Shown here: one piece after another, positions 1-13,900 of the stretch | Numbering within the stretch: position 1 is the first letter of the stretch | Layout: each line of letters opens with the position of its first letter | Source of the DNA: Sipunculus nudus | Taxonomy: Eukaryota; Annelida; Sipuncula; Golfingiida; Sipunculidae | DNA: 64,000 nt | Assembly (NCBI GenBank): GCA_026874595.1 | Contig: CM049308.1 | Span: 13,531,001 to 13,595,000 of the forward strand | Direction: 5' to 3' | The notes under the pieces: model-generated | What the model was told of the DNA's origin: nothing | Seen by the model: only the letters and a program-made list of their open reading frames with translations | Databases searched by the model: none | Made by a program: the position numbers and the translations under genes

Positions 1-1726
1 AGAAGGCCAGACAGCTGATGTTACTTACAGAGCTGTTTCAGCTCCCAGCCGGGCCCTCTATCCCATAAGCCTGGGGAAATGAAACAAGACACCTGTAGAC
101 ACAGTGTAATGGAGGATTAACTAAATCTGCTTAGGCTGAATCCTCCTCTGGTATATGGTTAAGTTTGCTGACGTCTTCCTGGGTCTGCTTCAGACCTGCC
201 AGGTGGTCTGGTGTGAACAATGACAGCTTCATCGGAGGCTTGTACACATTTTAGGGGTAAAGGGTCTAGACTTATAAGTAGTTTTGGGAGTCACTTCATT
301 GACCATAATTGATCATTGACAGCACATCAGCAACCAATGATTGATCATTATTCACTGTTGAGAATATCTGGGAATCAGTTGTAATTTCATGAGCAATCAT
401 CAGTAAAAATTGGTTGATCTCTAGGGGAATGAAATTCTGATCAAATATTAACCTGTAGATCCTTTTAATATATAGGCTAAGATATCTGATAATTCTATAG
501 CCTACACTTGTATATAGTAAACTTAGGTTTGAATCTATTAGTAAGCAAGGTTTGACTGTGTATAGTACACTTAGGTGTGATTCTATTAGTAAGCGAGGTT
601 TGTTTGTATTAATTTTAAGAAAGCATTCCTTCCATCATTATAAAGCTAACCTTTGTGAAAACCCGGTAAATCTATCATGGCAATGCTTGATTGACCATCT
701 GATTGTCTGCACTAATCATCGATTATAATCAATCATCAGTCCCAACATTTCTTGTGAGCCATAATTTTGGTGCTTCTAGAAGCCTTACCACAAGATACAT
801 GTTGATCCTTAACCACTGCTACTATTGGAGCAGTCTTCCATTGCCACACAAACTTTTTTTATAACACTGCTACTTAAAAAGCACCTATAGGAGATATTAA
901 GTTCTGAAACATGTTCTACCGATGTCCTCTTTGTGTCTGAGGTGCCCTATTGCTGCTCTAATACACTGTTTATAGTTGTCATGGGACCTGACGTTGAATT
1001 TATGGAAATTTGTTGCACTCTGAAGAGAGCAAACTCCCTCGAATGATAATAATGGAGAAACATGCCAGGTAACTACTCTGCACATTAATTATATTCACAA
1101 ATGGTTTAAGGCTGTTTATTTTTAAGTTTTAGACAAAATATTATTTACTCAACTTAAATCTTCCCAAACTTTCTGTATGGCTCATACATTTGTCAACTAT
1201 ACAACTATCAAACATTGTGTGGTATATGCTATTCAACTTGGTGGCTTGTGCATAGTCAACAGATCACTTCAGGCTTAAAGTGCTGCTTCAGTGCCGCTTA
1301 AAGTGCCACTTCTGCCTGGTAGTAAATAACAAGAATTTATCAGTGGATAGCTTTATTTGCGAAGACTGGCAATGACTCTTGTTAAAAAAAATTCACACTG
1401 TTTGAAATACATGCTTTCGTTGTCATCAAGGCAGTTTTTTTGTGAGCCACTGGTCAAAATAGGAAAAATGGCTTGCTGAGAAAAATGGTGAGTAGAAGGA
1501 TTTGAGGAGTCCATTCTGTGTTGTAAAACAGGATTGCAAACAGTTCAGATAGCTTGGCAATATCAATATCAATATCTATCTTAACTTGCTAATAATATCC
1601 ATAGAAGGGAAAGGATGTATCAATTGCAGAACACATTTTGCATCTCAAAAAAGGGCTGTTCCATGACATCACTCCAGTCTTGGTTGAAACTAGATTTAAA
1701 GGTACCTAATATCTGCTGTAACACTT
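1..1726. other. Left-edge non-coding DNA, probably ZFAND3 intron
   Basis: AT-rich sequence without a credible long reading frame. A minus-strand segment at 29-70 has exon-like borders (acceptor catttccccag, donor gtaagt), but its frame compatible with exon 4 hits a stop, so it is not called. TGATCATT and related words recur near 300-420 and 700-740. Confidence 0.5.
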
Positions 1727-4500
1727 TCTCTCTGCTTAAAGTGCCTCAAAACTTTTCTGACACACACACTGTGCTAGAGGTATTTCACAACTGCTCTAAC
1801 ACAGTCTGTGCTGAAGGTATCTCACACCTGCTCTAACAGTCTGTGCTAAAGGTATTCACACCTGCTCTAACACATGCCATAACACATTCTGTGCTGGAGG
1901 TATCTCACACCTGCTCTAACACAGTCTGTGCTGGAGGTATCTCACACCTGCTCTAACAGTCTGTGCTGGAGGTATCTCACACCTGCTCCAACAGTCTGTG
2001 CTGGAGGTATCTCACACCTGCTCTAACACAGTCTGTGCTGGAGGTATCTCACACATGGTCTAACAGTCTGTGCTTGAGGTATCTCACACCTGGTCTAACA
2101 GTCTGTGCTGGAGGTATCTCACACCTGCTCCAACAGAGTCTGTGCTGGAGGTATTTCACACCTGCTCTAACACAATCTGTGCTGGAGGTATCTCACACCT
2201 GATCTAACAGTCTGTGCTGGAGGTATCTCACTGTAACACCTGCTCCAACACAGTCTGTGCTGGAGGTATCTCACACCTGCTCTAACACAGTCTGCGCTGG
2301 AGGTATCTCACACCTGCTCCAACACAGTCTGTGCTGGAGGTATCTCACACCAGCTCTAACACAGTCTGTGCTGGAGGCATCTCACACCTGCTCTAACACA
2401 GTCTGTGCTGGAGGTATCTCACACCTTCTCTAACACAGTCTGTGCTGGAGGTATCTCACACCTGGTCTAACAGTCTGTGCTGGAGGTATCTCACAACTGC
2501 TCCAACAGAGTCTGTGCTGGAGGTATCTCACACCTGCTCTAACAGTCTGTGCTGGAGGTATCTCACACCTGCTCTAACACAGTCTGTGCTGGAGGTATCT
2601 CACACCTTCTCTAACACAGTCTGTGCTGGAGGTATCTCACACCTGGTCTAACAGTCTGTGCTGGAGGTATCTCACTGTCACACCTGCTCCAACACAGTCT
2701 GTGCTGGAGGTATCTCACACCTGCTCTAACACAGTCTGCGCTGGAGGTATCTCACACCTGCTCCAACACAGTCTGTGCTGGAGGTATCTCACACCTGCTC
2801 TAACACAGTCTGTGCTGGAGGCATCTCACACCTGCTCTAACACAGTCTGTGCTGGAGGTATCTCACACCTGCTCCAACAGTCTGTGCTGGAGGTATCTCA
2901 CACCTGCTCTAACAAAGTCTGTGCTGGAGGTTTCTCACAACTGCTCTAACACAGTCTGTGCTGGAGGTATCTCACACCTGCTCTAACAGTCTGTGCTGGA
3001 GGTATCTCACTGTAACACCTGCTCTAACACAGTCTGTGCTGGAGGTATCTCACACCTGCTCTTACATAATCTGCACTGGAGGTATCTCACACCTGCTCTA
3101 ACAGTCTGTGCTGGAGTTATCTCACACCTTCTCTTACATAATTTGCACTGGAGGTATCTCACACCTGCTCCAACACAGTCTGTGCTGGAGGTATCTCACA
3201 CCTGCTCTAACAGTCTGTGCTGGAGGTATCTCACACCTGCTCCAACAGTCTGTGCTGGAGGTATCTCACACCTGCTCTAACACAGTCTGTGCTGGAGGTA
3301 TCTCACACATGGTCTAACAGTCTGTGCTGGAGGTATCTCACACCTGGTCTAACAGTCTGTGCTGGAGGTATCTCACACCTGCTCCAACAGAGTCTGTGCT
3401 GGAGGTATTTCACACCTGCTCTAACACAATCTGTGCTGGAGGTATCTCACACCTGATCTAACAGTCTGTGCTGGAGGTATCTCACTGTAACACCTGCTCC
3501 AACACAGTCTGTGCTGGAGGTATCTCACACCTGCTCTAACACAGTCTGCGCTGGAGGTATCTCACACCTGCTCCAACACAGTCTGTGCTGGAGGTATCTC
3601 ACACCAGCTCTAACACAGTCTGTGCTGGAGGCATCTCACACCTGCTCTAACACAGTCTGTGCTGGAGGTATCTCACACCTTCTCTAACACAGTCTGTGCT
3701 GGAGGTATCTCACACCTGGTCTAACAGTCTGTGCTGGAGGTATCTCACAACTGCTCCAACAGAGTCTGTGCTGGAGGTATCTCACACCTGCTCTAACAGT
3801 CTGTGCTGGAGGTATCTCACACCTGCTCTAACACAGTCTGTGCTGGAGGTATCTCACACCTTCTCTAACACAGTCTGTGCTGGAGGTATCTCACACCTGG
3901 TCTAACAGTCTGTGCTGGAGGTATCTCACTGTCACACCTGCTCCAACACAGTCTGTGCTGGAGGTATCTCACACCTGCTCTAACACAGTCTGCGCTGGAG
4001 GTATCTCACACCTGCTCCAACACAGTCTGTGCTGGAGGTATCTCACACCTGCTCTAACACAGTCTGTGCTGGAGGCATCTCACACCTGCTCTAACACAGT
4101 CTGTGCTGGAGGTATCTCACACCTGCTCCAACAGTCTGTGCTGGAGGTATCTCACACCTGCTCTAACAAAGTCTGTGCTGGAGGTTTCTCACAACTGCTC
4201 TAACACAGTCTGTGCTGGAGGTATCTCACACCTGCTCTAACAGTCTGTGCTGGAGGTATCTCACTGTAACACCTGCTCTAACACAGTCTGTGCTGGAGGT
4301 ATCTCACACCTGCTCTTACATAATCTGCACTGGAGGTATCTCACACCTGCTCTAACAGTCTGTGCTGGAGTTATCTCACACCTTCTCTTACATAATTTGC
4401 ACTGGAGGTATCTCACACCTGCTCCAACACAGTCTGTGCCGGAGGTATCTGAAACCTGCTCTTACACGTGTTGTAAGTGCCTAACACCTGCTCTAACAAA
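1727..4500. repeat. 35-37 bp minisatellite array with variants
   Basis: Around 75 head-to-tail units. The core is CTGTGCTGGAGGTATCTCAC followed by ACCTGCTCTAACA(CA)GT. Units of 35 and 37 bp differ by a CA; longer variants insert TGTAA before CACCTG. The left end is degenerate, the centre nearly uniform, and the right end decays after about 4440. It lies in the presumed ZFAND3 intron after exon 4. Open frames through it are by-products of the repeat and shift between neighbouring units. Confidence 0.95.
1890..4438. repeat. Two adjacent 1254 bp blocks within the minisatellite
   Basis: The same order of variant units recurs at a fixed offset of 1254 bp: landmarks at 1963, 2442, 2623 and 2993 reappear at 3217, 3696, 3877 and 4247. 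The long inner parts are identical in translation; near 2070 and 3324 a single difference is seen. This is a recent block duplication inside the array, or a chance of assembly. Confidence 0.9.
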
Positions 4501-4569
4501 CACTGTGCTGGAAGTACACAGTGTTCACTGGAAGTCTTATACTCGGGCTTAAACATATACTTTGTGCTG

Positions 4570-4770
4570 ATATTGCACTGCTTCTGCTCTAAAAAACACT
4601 ATGTGCTGGATGCACCCTGTCTCTGCTTTAACAAACACTATGTGCTGGAGCCATCCTGTCTCTGCTTTAACAAACACTATGTGCTGGAGGTGCCGTGTCT
4701 CTGCTCTGACAAACACTGTGTTTGAGGTGTCCTGTCTCTGCTCTGACAAATACTATGTGCTGGAGGCACA
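4570..4770. repeat. 39 bp tandem repeat, about five copies
   Basis: Units carry AACACTATGTGCTGGAG and CTGTCTCTGCT at 39 bp spacing (4595, 4634, 4673, then two more diverged copies). The words TGCTCTAACA and GTGCTGGAGG are shared with the adjacent minisatellite, so it looks like a derived branch of the same array. Confidence 0.85.
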
Positions 4771-4815
4771 ACCCTGTTTTTGCACTAATTTATCCACTGT
4801 GGCAATAATGCTCAC

Positions 4816-4945
4816 CTTTTTGTCCCCCTGCCTAGCGCAGGAGACTGGTGCTGTATGGAGCTGTCTGTGATGTTTGCCGGCTTGGTGCTGCTACTGCTGC
4901 TGCTGGCCATGGAAGCTTGGCCACCCTGTTCCTGACTTGTGCTAT
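4816..4945 (-). CDS. ZFAND3: ZFAND3 exon 4 (linker; 5' border ambiguous)
   Basis: The 3' border is donor GTGAGC at 4815, after a frame ending QHQSPALGRGTK plus AG. The frame is open back through STSQEQGGQASMASSSSSS. In phase with exon 3, possible acceptors are tatgtcag (start 4945, shown here) and gttgtag (start 5005); attgcag (start 4962) would need a different exon 3 donor. None has a strong pyrimidine tract. The longer form adds TSPRPLQPEKTDCSMDSMSD. The exon abuts a 90 bp tandem array that repeats these same acceptor sequences. The next exon, carrying the AN1 finger, was not found to the left. Confidence 0.6.
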
Positions 4946-7900
4946 CTGACATACTGTCCATGCTGCAATCTGTCTTCTCGGGCTGCAGTGGCCTGGGGCT
5001 GGTATCTACAACAGTTTACAATAGCCTCACCATCAGTGACATACTGTCCTTGCTGCAATCTGTCTTCTCCGGCTGCAGTGGCCTAGGGCTGGTACCTACA
5101 ACAGTTTACAATACTCTCACAATCAGTGACATACTGTCCATGCTGCAATCTGTCTTCTCCGACTGCAGTGTCCTGGTATCTACAACAATTTACAATACTC
5201 CACCATCAGTGACATACTGTCCTTGCTGCAATCTGTCTTCTCTGGCTGCAGTGGCCTGGGGCTGGTATCTACAACAGTTTACAATACTCCACCATCAGTG
5301 ACATACTGTCCATGCTGCAATCTGTCTTCTCCGGCTGCAGTGGCCTGGGGCTGGTATCTACAACAGTTTACAATACTCTCACCATCAGTCTCAGGTTAAA
5401 CCTGTACTAGCACTCAGTAGAGCAGATACAGCCGCCAAGGCACAACAATCCTACTGACCACACCCCATATTTTTTTCTACTATTCTAGGTCTAGAAAATA
5501 CTGAGAAACATACCAAGACTGCTTCATTATCAGTATGACCAACTTAAGGCCCTGCCACATCACAGACTGCGCAGCGCTGCAAAATGCTAGACTTAGCTGA
5601 TCCCTTGCAATTTTTTTGTGGCACAGCCAAGACAAGAACATTTTTTTCAGCTTTTCTTTGCAGCATTGCATAGCGTGGTGCAGCATGGCAGTTGGTCGGG
5701 ACAGACCAGAGTATCTGAATTTCAAACTCAACATTTTTTGCTGTGAGGCACAGCCAAGTGCAGCATTCATTGTGGCCAGGCTTTATGTGAGATTGTCTAA
5801 AGTGTTTCCTTTATGATATTTACCTCAACAACTTTAAATAATCTATAAAGAGAATGAATAAATGACCTGGTACTAATTTTTCAAATCTCAAACATCATGA
5901 CTGTTAAAGGACGTACAAACCCTTTTATTGGCTTGCTTATAAATAAGTCACAACTTTGAGCCAATAGGATTGTCACTTACTCCTTAAACCAAATACAGCA
6001 CGATTAGCAGATACTGACCTAGTTTGGCCTAAACCTCAAATTATGAAAGCTGTACTAGCATGCCTGGTGCACGCAGCTATGACATGTTCCAACTTTACAA
6101 ACTGTTTTTTCAACAAGGTAACAGGATCACTGTTAAAAAATTCTGTGACCGGTATAGGCCGACAGAGGCGCCACATACTATGGTAAACACAAAGGTGTGG
6201 TCAGTGTATACAAGAGTTTATTATTTACCTATTGGTTACATGGTGGCAATGGCAGCTGACAGTTTTGGTTATGCAATATGCCTAACACTGGTACTTCAGC
6301 AATAAGTTGATTTTTTTATCTTATCTGATTATTTTGCCTTTTTTACTTTGTTTTTATTCCTTAAGCAATTATGGACAAAATATTTATGTAATGTATGATT
6401 ATCATCTGTAATAAAGTGTATGTATGTATGTACTTTTCTAGGCATATAACCAGTGGGATACGTACTATTGGTGGACGAGGCCTGTGCGGCCTGCACACAA
6501 GAAAATGCCTGGTTTAGTGCCTCTGATGATATGCTGGGGGCGCCACTGATGTCCTCCGCATTGTTACTGGCACTGCTGCTGGCACTTATATTGCGCTGTT
6601 GCTGCTCCGCACAGCTTGTGGCACTACTGGTTCCCTGCTGCTGGGTTTGATCTGGAAATAGGATAAGTCACAGAATTATCCACTAGATAACATATTCTCT
6701 TCATTACAAAACTTTAGGTAATTATGACTGAGGATCTTAATGCTGCCTGGATGAGCAATACACCTAATGTGAGCAGGTCTAAACATTAAAGCTTAACCCC
6801 TTTACACTAAGACCTGAATCTTAATAAATCTTATTAATATTCTTAAGGTAGTCAAATCATATTGTAACACCTGTATCTTTAATTAGCTATATGTTTATCT
6901 GTGCAAATGCTACGAGGAAATATTATTAACAAACAAACATTTGAATATGTTCATGTGGAACACATTTTTTGTGTGTGACGCTGCAATCACTGATTTTTGC
7001 AGGACAGGTAAAATTCATGTAGGGAAAGTAAGCTAGAAATTACTTGCCCACTTGGCAAATACTTTCAAAAGTTAATGTTCTGTCCTGGTGAAACATTATA
7101 TGCCCGTGGTGCCTTGTATGAGCTCAAGCCTATTCATTAAACAAGAATCACCTCTGTGTATCACCTTCATGTGCATGCTTTAAAAAACTAAACCCATGTA
7201 CGCCAGTATGTGTGCATATGCATATGCATGAAACATTTTACTGCAGACTACCGTTATGTAATTATTGTGCAGTGGACACATTTAAATGCATTTCATTCAA
7301 CAACCCCCCCCCCCCCCCCCCCCCCGATCCCCGCCCCCCAACCTTAAGGGAATAAATACAGGAATGACATCATTTGATTTATTCAGGAAATTCTAAAATG
7401 GTGATTTTTGCCAATAAACAAGGGACCTATGGGTCACGGCGCTCAGCTGTTATATATGATAAAAAAATATGATTTAGAAATGAGGCACATGCTGGTTTTA
7501 TGTGGTAATAAAAATAAGCTGTATATGAGTTGTTGTTGTTTAGCTTATGTATGATTTTGATAGTACCTTTGGAGACAGGAAAGAGGATTAATTTCATTTA
7601 TTTTATTAACAAATGGAGTGCGATTGTCACACAGATTTTGACTTGGCCATATAAGCAGAACATGTAATATAAGAGTTTAACTATTTATTAAAAAATTACA
7701 AATATTGTCCCAAATATAATTTTTATTAAAAATAATAAGAGAATAGTATGATTTTTTCAAATAAAATATAACTAAAATGATTATTAAAATAATATTAAAG
7801 AATATATTCATGAATGCATTCATTAATACATTTTGAAAGTATTTGCACTGGTATTCATGTACTTTCATTTTTTACCTGAATTCCCATTCTTATGAAAGAA

Positions 7901-10900
7901 ATTTTATAATGGAGTACATATTCATATTCGTGTTTAAATACAATTGCAAAGTATTCGTACCATGTCTGGTATTTATTCAGTTTTCACCAAACAATGATGT
8001 TGAGAATCCAGAATATACAAAATTCACACATTTAAATAATGATCATAAGTTCCTGGTTTTATGGCTTTTATTTATATTAAAAAAAAAAAATGTAATATAT
8101 TCATTTTGGACTAATTTCACATCAATGTACACACTAGACACAGTAGGAATCTAGATTAATATTATCAACTGCATCTTTGTCTATCATTAATTTCCTTCAT
8201 ATGGTCCCTAATGATAAGTAATGAATAATATGATTTACTTTTTTATCATTAAAATTGAACTGAAAAATACCATAGGTGACTGCATGGTGTTATTTGGAAT
8301 ACGTGACATTCTATCCATCGATACAAGATTCTTATATCATCAGTAACTGCAAGTTAATTTCCTGTTGTTATCAACTAACAAATTCTTTTTCTATATTTCT
8401 TTAATTTGTTATTGAAAACCAATAAAAATTTATTAATTTATTGTTTATTGTTATGTTGTTGGTTAAAACTACTAGATGAGTTGGGTTGGACACCTGGATG
8501 AACTGTGGCTGGCCATTATATAATAAGCTGCCTGGACGCCCCAGTTTATGCCTCCCCTCAAGCATGCATAATTTGCTGAAAGTTCAACAAGGTCAACATA
8601 CAGGTGACTCAAGAGGTGCTACAGAGAGCCAAGGTCTGACATGGTCTCATAAAAACATTAATAAAAGCTACAATTTTTGGCCAATTTCTTTCAGCTTTTT
8701 AAACTAAAAAGCTGAAATCTTTTTGTGTGCATGATGTGAAAATTATATCAACAGTGCTAACAGGAAACAACCATGCCATGGTCAAATTTGGGCAAAATTT
8801 AAGGTACTTATTTCATATTTATACTAATAACTTATAAAATTTGAAAAATTCAGAACTAATTTTGGGTATTCAATTGAATCTTGATTAAATAATGTTACAT
8901 CCCTGACAAAAAATCTCTAGCTTCAGCAATCCTCTTGTTAAGGGAGTAAATATATTTCTTGATTTTTTACAAAGTGCATTATGTTTGGGCCCATAAGGCA
9001 TAACTTAAAACAATTACGCAATACTGACATTATTTCTGGCATGTGCATAGAGAATGTACAGAAAAATATGTATATTATATATGATTAAAGTCAGATCAGT
9101 GGTTTTGATATTAGGCAGTCTTGAAGTGTAACAATGGGTTTTTAATGGAAAAATGAAGTTTTTCATTAATATCTCGAAGGTATTAAGTCCTAGTGACCAA
9201 ATTCTTGACATGGTAGGGGATTTTTGAGACATCTAATTGTATGCCAAATTTTAGGAACTGAGAGCTGAAGCTTGGGAGCTGAGCACTTGCAAACTGCATG
9301 ACACTAGCTTGATGTAAACAATATGTTACATGGTGCTTGAAAACTTGAATAAAATCTACAGTTTTTGATCAACTGGTTTCAAATTTTTGGTGTTTACAGA
9401 CAAAATGCTAAAAAAAACATGCTGTGAAAATTAAATCCACAGAACTTACAGGAAAAAAAGTGCCATGGTCAAAGTTTGACAAAATTTAAGTTACCAATTT
9501 TTTATTTTTGTTAATATTTTAAAAAAATTTAAAAGATTTTGATCTAATTTTGGGTACACAATTTAATTTTGATTAACTTAAGTTATATTACTGGAAAAAA
9601 AGTTTATAGCTTTAACATATTTTGTGTTAAGTGATCGAATATCTTTCCTGATTTTTTACAAAATGCATTATGTTTGGGCCCATAACTTTTTTAATTTATA
9701 TAATACAGACATAATTTCTGGCATGTACATAAGAACTATATAGAGGAATAATTATGGTAAATATGAGGAAAAACAGATGAGTGGTTTTGATATTAGGCAG
9801 TCCTGAAGTGTAAAAATAGGTTTTATTAAAAAATTGAGGTTTTCCTTAATTTCTCAAAGGAACGAAGTCGCAAAGACCCAGTTTTCGGCTTGGTAGGAGA
9901 TCTTGGGGACATCTAACATTATGCCGAATTTTGGATTCCTAGGTCTTACGGTTTCAAAACGTGCCACATCTACGGACGGACGGACAGACAGACAGACGGA
10001 CGACGGACAATGGACCACGACTATTGCTCAGATGACTTATAGTCAGCTGAGCTAAAAACATGTTAAGGCTCAGATTTAAATCAGGTCCAATTTAAAACTG
10101 AGATAACAATCCAGATTACAATCCTGTGGTGAAGATCTAGCTAACAAATATGAATGTAATGTGCTTCTTTGGTTTCATCTATTCTTCAAAATTTTAATCT
10201 TGACTAGCCAAGTTAAAAGTCAGTCCAGACCAGATTTCAGTCCTGAAGTCTTCACCACAGGATTGTAATCTGGACTGGCCTAGATCAAAATTTATACCTG
10301 GGCTGACCCAGTTTTAAACTGGACAAGATTCTTATCCGGGCCTCAACATATACATGCATATACACATTATCCTGTGAGACATTAGTTTTATACAGTCAAA
10401 AACATATGAGCAATATTTCTCATGAGTACACACATAACACACCTGGGTTTCGAGTTTTGTATCTCTGCTCTAACACACTCATGTATGAACTATGAACAAT
10501 CATTCATCTCTCCTCTGACATAAAGAGTTTCATTGAAACATGCAGTGTTTTATGTGTACACTTTTAATGTTGAAAAAGCTGGCATTTCTAAGGTAAAACT
10601 TTTTCTTTTAATTTTTATTGCTGTCTACATGTAACACCAAGCAGATGATTCATGGTTAAATGTACAAGTACTCAAGCATACTGTCAGGGCTTTGTCATAT
10701 CAGTCCATGTGATGTCACCTGAGACCTGTAAGCCAGTGTTACATAGTCATCACCAGTATGTATGCTACACTGTGTCATCGTACCATAGCACTGATGTCAC
10801 ATGCTGGGAACCATGCAAATGTATCACACACATGGAGCAACATGTGGTACATCCTATGCAACTATTTCCACCTGGCTAACCCACCTGCATTGACTGTATT

Positions 10901-13900
10901 AAAATGGGCTTGTGATGGAACAATTGATTCTAAGAGGAAGGGGGATGGGGCGAGTTCTAGTTTTCCAATTTCCCTCATTATCTTTTACAAGGAACATATG
11001 AATGACCCCCTACATCTGCTTATGTTTCAGCCAGAATTTTTACAGAGATTTTTTTTTCTCCGTAAGTAGGACTTCTTTGCATGTCCATACTTTATTATGT
11101 ATGGACAATTCACTGAAAATGTGAACAAATTTCACAAATTTAATAAATTATGAAAAAATTTAATGACCATAGCTGATGTATTTGATTAATCAGCACAACA
11201 CAACTAAAAAGGGTCAATCTTTCCATCAATCCATGCAAACTGCCCAACAACTGTTTGTATAATCCTGCCAAGAGCCAAACAATAGAAACAAACAAAGGTG
11301 TAAATGTTAAATACCCAGCCAGTCTTATTGGTGGAGGAAAAAACCTGCCTGACAACAGGTGAACACTGTGTTGTCCTGATCAACGAAGATCTGTACTAAA
11401 GTTATCCCAGTGTAAAGGACCTGATGAGTAACCCCATATGTTACATACCCAGTATGTGACACTGGAGGCCGGCTCGGTGATAACTGCCTGGTCACTAATC
11501 AAGTTACATCCAGTTACTCCCTGATAAATAGGCAAGGGACCCCACAGCAAGACATTTGTCTGTCTGGGCCAGTTCCCAGAAAAAAACTTGCTCTCGTTAA
11601 ATCGTTCAATCAGGCAATGTACGGATCTCTTTGTTCTGATACACCACAAAGATCTTTACAAAGGCTGGTTCTGTGCATATGTCACTGATAAAGTATAGGG
11701 TTAAGGAGATGGAAGTAATCCATACAAATATGCAAGCTGGACACTAATGCAGGATATGAGTGGAAATATTTTTTTCAGCATCTATATCTTGTGGCGAAGA
11801 ACCAGATAAAACAATTTAATATACATAAATTTATAAAGAAAATGAGTTGAGACAACCCCTGTGCACTGTGATTTTGTGGTTCTCAGTTAATTATATATGA
11901 ACAATTAACCAACATAACCATTTTCAGGTACATGATTTCATTACACTCTGTATTATCAAACATAAAATTAAAATTTGTTTGATGGCATAATGATGTGGAC
12001 TGCTGTCCTTAGGTGGACTGCAGATGACTAAGCACTTCCCCTAGGGTGAAAAATAAGAAATGCTGTACAGTGGTCATATCAACATGCAACAGTATGCAGT
12101 GTCTGATTTGTGTGGTTAAACTTAAAGCCAATCTTATGCATTCACTATATTTGAGAAAACTTTCACAATAAATATTCTACTTTTGTGATCTGTTGTCATC
12201 AAGTCTCTCTTAATTAATATTGTTAACTTCACTGGTTTTGCTGATACAAATTGGTGGGCCCCTTAGGACCTTGGTCACGGTACAGACAAAACACAAGATC
12301 ACAACGACAGACCATATAAACAGTGTTATTTCAGTAATTCCATAAAACAAATGGTACCAATGGTCCCTGGCTTTTGTTTTCATTAAAGGACTGGTCCATG
12401 GCCTGTTGGTGGCACTATCTACCTCAGTGAGGATGAAAGTATCCATACAATAAGAATGATATAATTATTATTAAGCCTTTTTGAGGTTTTATATGCATTG
12501 AGTTTCGAATGTTATCCAGAAATCATAACCTGTTATTAGGACATTAATGAGAATCTCAAAGGTTTGAATCAGATTTAACCATTACGGAATTGAGGCATCA
12601 GCGAGGTTCAAACCAGGGACCTTCAGTCCAATGCCTTAACCACTAGGCTAAGTCCTACCAACAGTTCCTTATGTCCAGCTAAAAAACACATGGACACACA
12701 CCTTTGGCATCCGCCCTGTTCCCTGTTTGAATAAAGAGGACTCTAAATCCTTTCCCCGGATGCTTTTCCTTCCTGTGTAATGTCAGATAAGTAGGTCAGC
12801 CTCCGCCTGAAACAGGCTCACCAGGTGGTTTGTTCTACATACAACTAGTTCAGCTGTGACATACCAAGTAAGTAAATGTATCATTATCACCCAGTTTACA
12901 GAACTCCCAATGACTTAAAACACTAAATGTTGTGTCACAGAGCCTATGGTACTGTGGTAGCTGCTTAATTGTGAATAGGGAATTCACTCAGTTTGAACTT
13001 CTGAAAGTTTAATCAAATTTACTGATGGTATATAACTTTATAAGTGAAGCAGGGGTACTATTCCCCTTCATTTTGCTGTCTATATGTCCGTCTGTACCCA
13101 GTTTCTGGGTTTGAAAGAATGTTGGAGTAATTCATATATTGTAAGAAAGTAATCCCTTTTCATGAATAGCAGGTTTGTTAATAACTTGTTAACTAGTGGG
13201 ACAACCAAATTATTTACACCATTTCATAATTTTTATTTTTTTATACATATATTTATATATATATATATTTTTTAAGGTAACAGCCTCCATTTTTTAAAAG
13301 CTAGTGCAATCTGCACATTTCCATTCTGGTATCATACTACAAGAAAGGGCAGCAGCACATATTGCCTCATTTTAAATCCTGGTGTTTAACAGGCTCACTG
13401 GCCGGTGACTACTGCACCTGTGGGCCCTTGGTATGTAATCTTCCCCAAAGCTGGGTCATACCACTGAGGAATCCCTGAAAGGCGCACTCGTTTGTGAGCT
13501 AGACACTGCCAGGAGGCACAGCCTCCCCATTAAGTCAGCTGAGCGATCACCCTGTGAGGGAGCTGACCATAAAAAAACTCACTGGCTCGGCTGAGATTCA
13601 AACTCATTATCTCCCAGTTTTGAGTCCTGTGCATTACCCCTAGACCACAGGAGCATGTAGTCACTTATGACCTGGCAAAACTGTGGCTCAGTTCCCGAAC
13701 ACACTGCATTATGATGAGTGTTATACATGTTGTACAAATATATTCTGTTCTGCAAAAGCACAGGTCAGAGGGATTGTGTACTTCATCATGTACTGTGTCT
13801 GGTGGATGTATTTCCCTGGAGTTTCGTCGTCCTATCAGGCACCAGGTTTATGTGAAAAAAATTCGCCTTTTATTAAAGTTTTCCTGATATTCATTTTTTT

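Noticed and set aside
29-70. Exon-like 42 nt minus-strand segment with acceptor and donor
   Set aside because: The frame matching exon 4 of ZFAND3 meets a stop, and the other open frame (LWDRGPGWELKQL) has no likeness to an AN1 finger.
1963-4552. Repetitive reading frames with LEVSHTCSNSLCWRYLTPA-like units
   Set aside because: They come from the minisatellite; unit length changes between 35 and 37 bp shift the frame, and no start, splice or signal features support translation.
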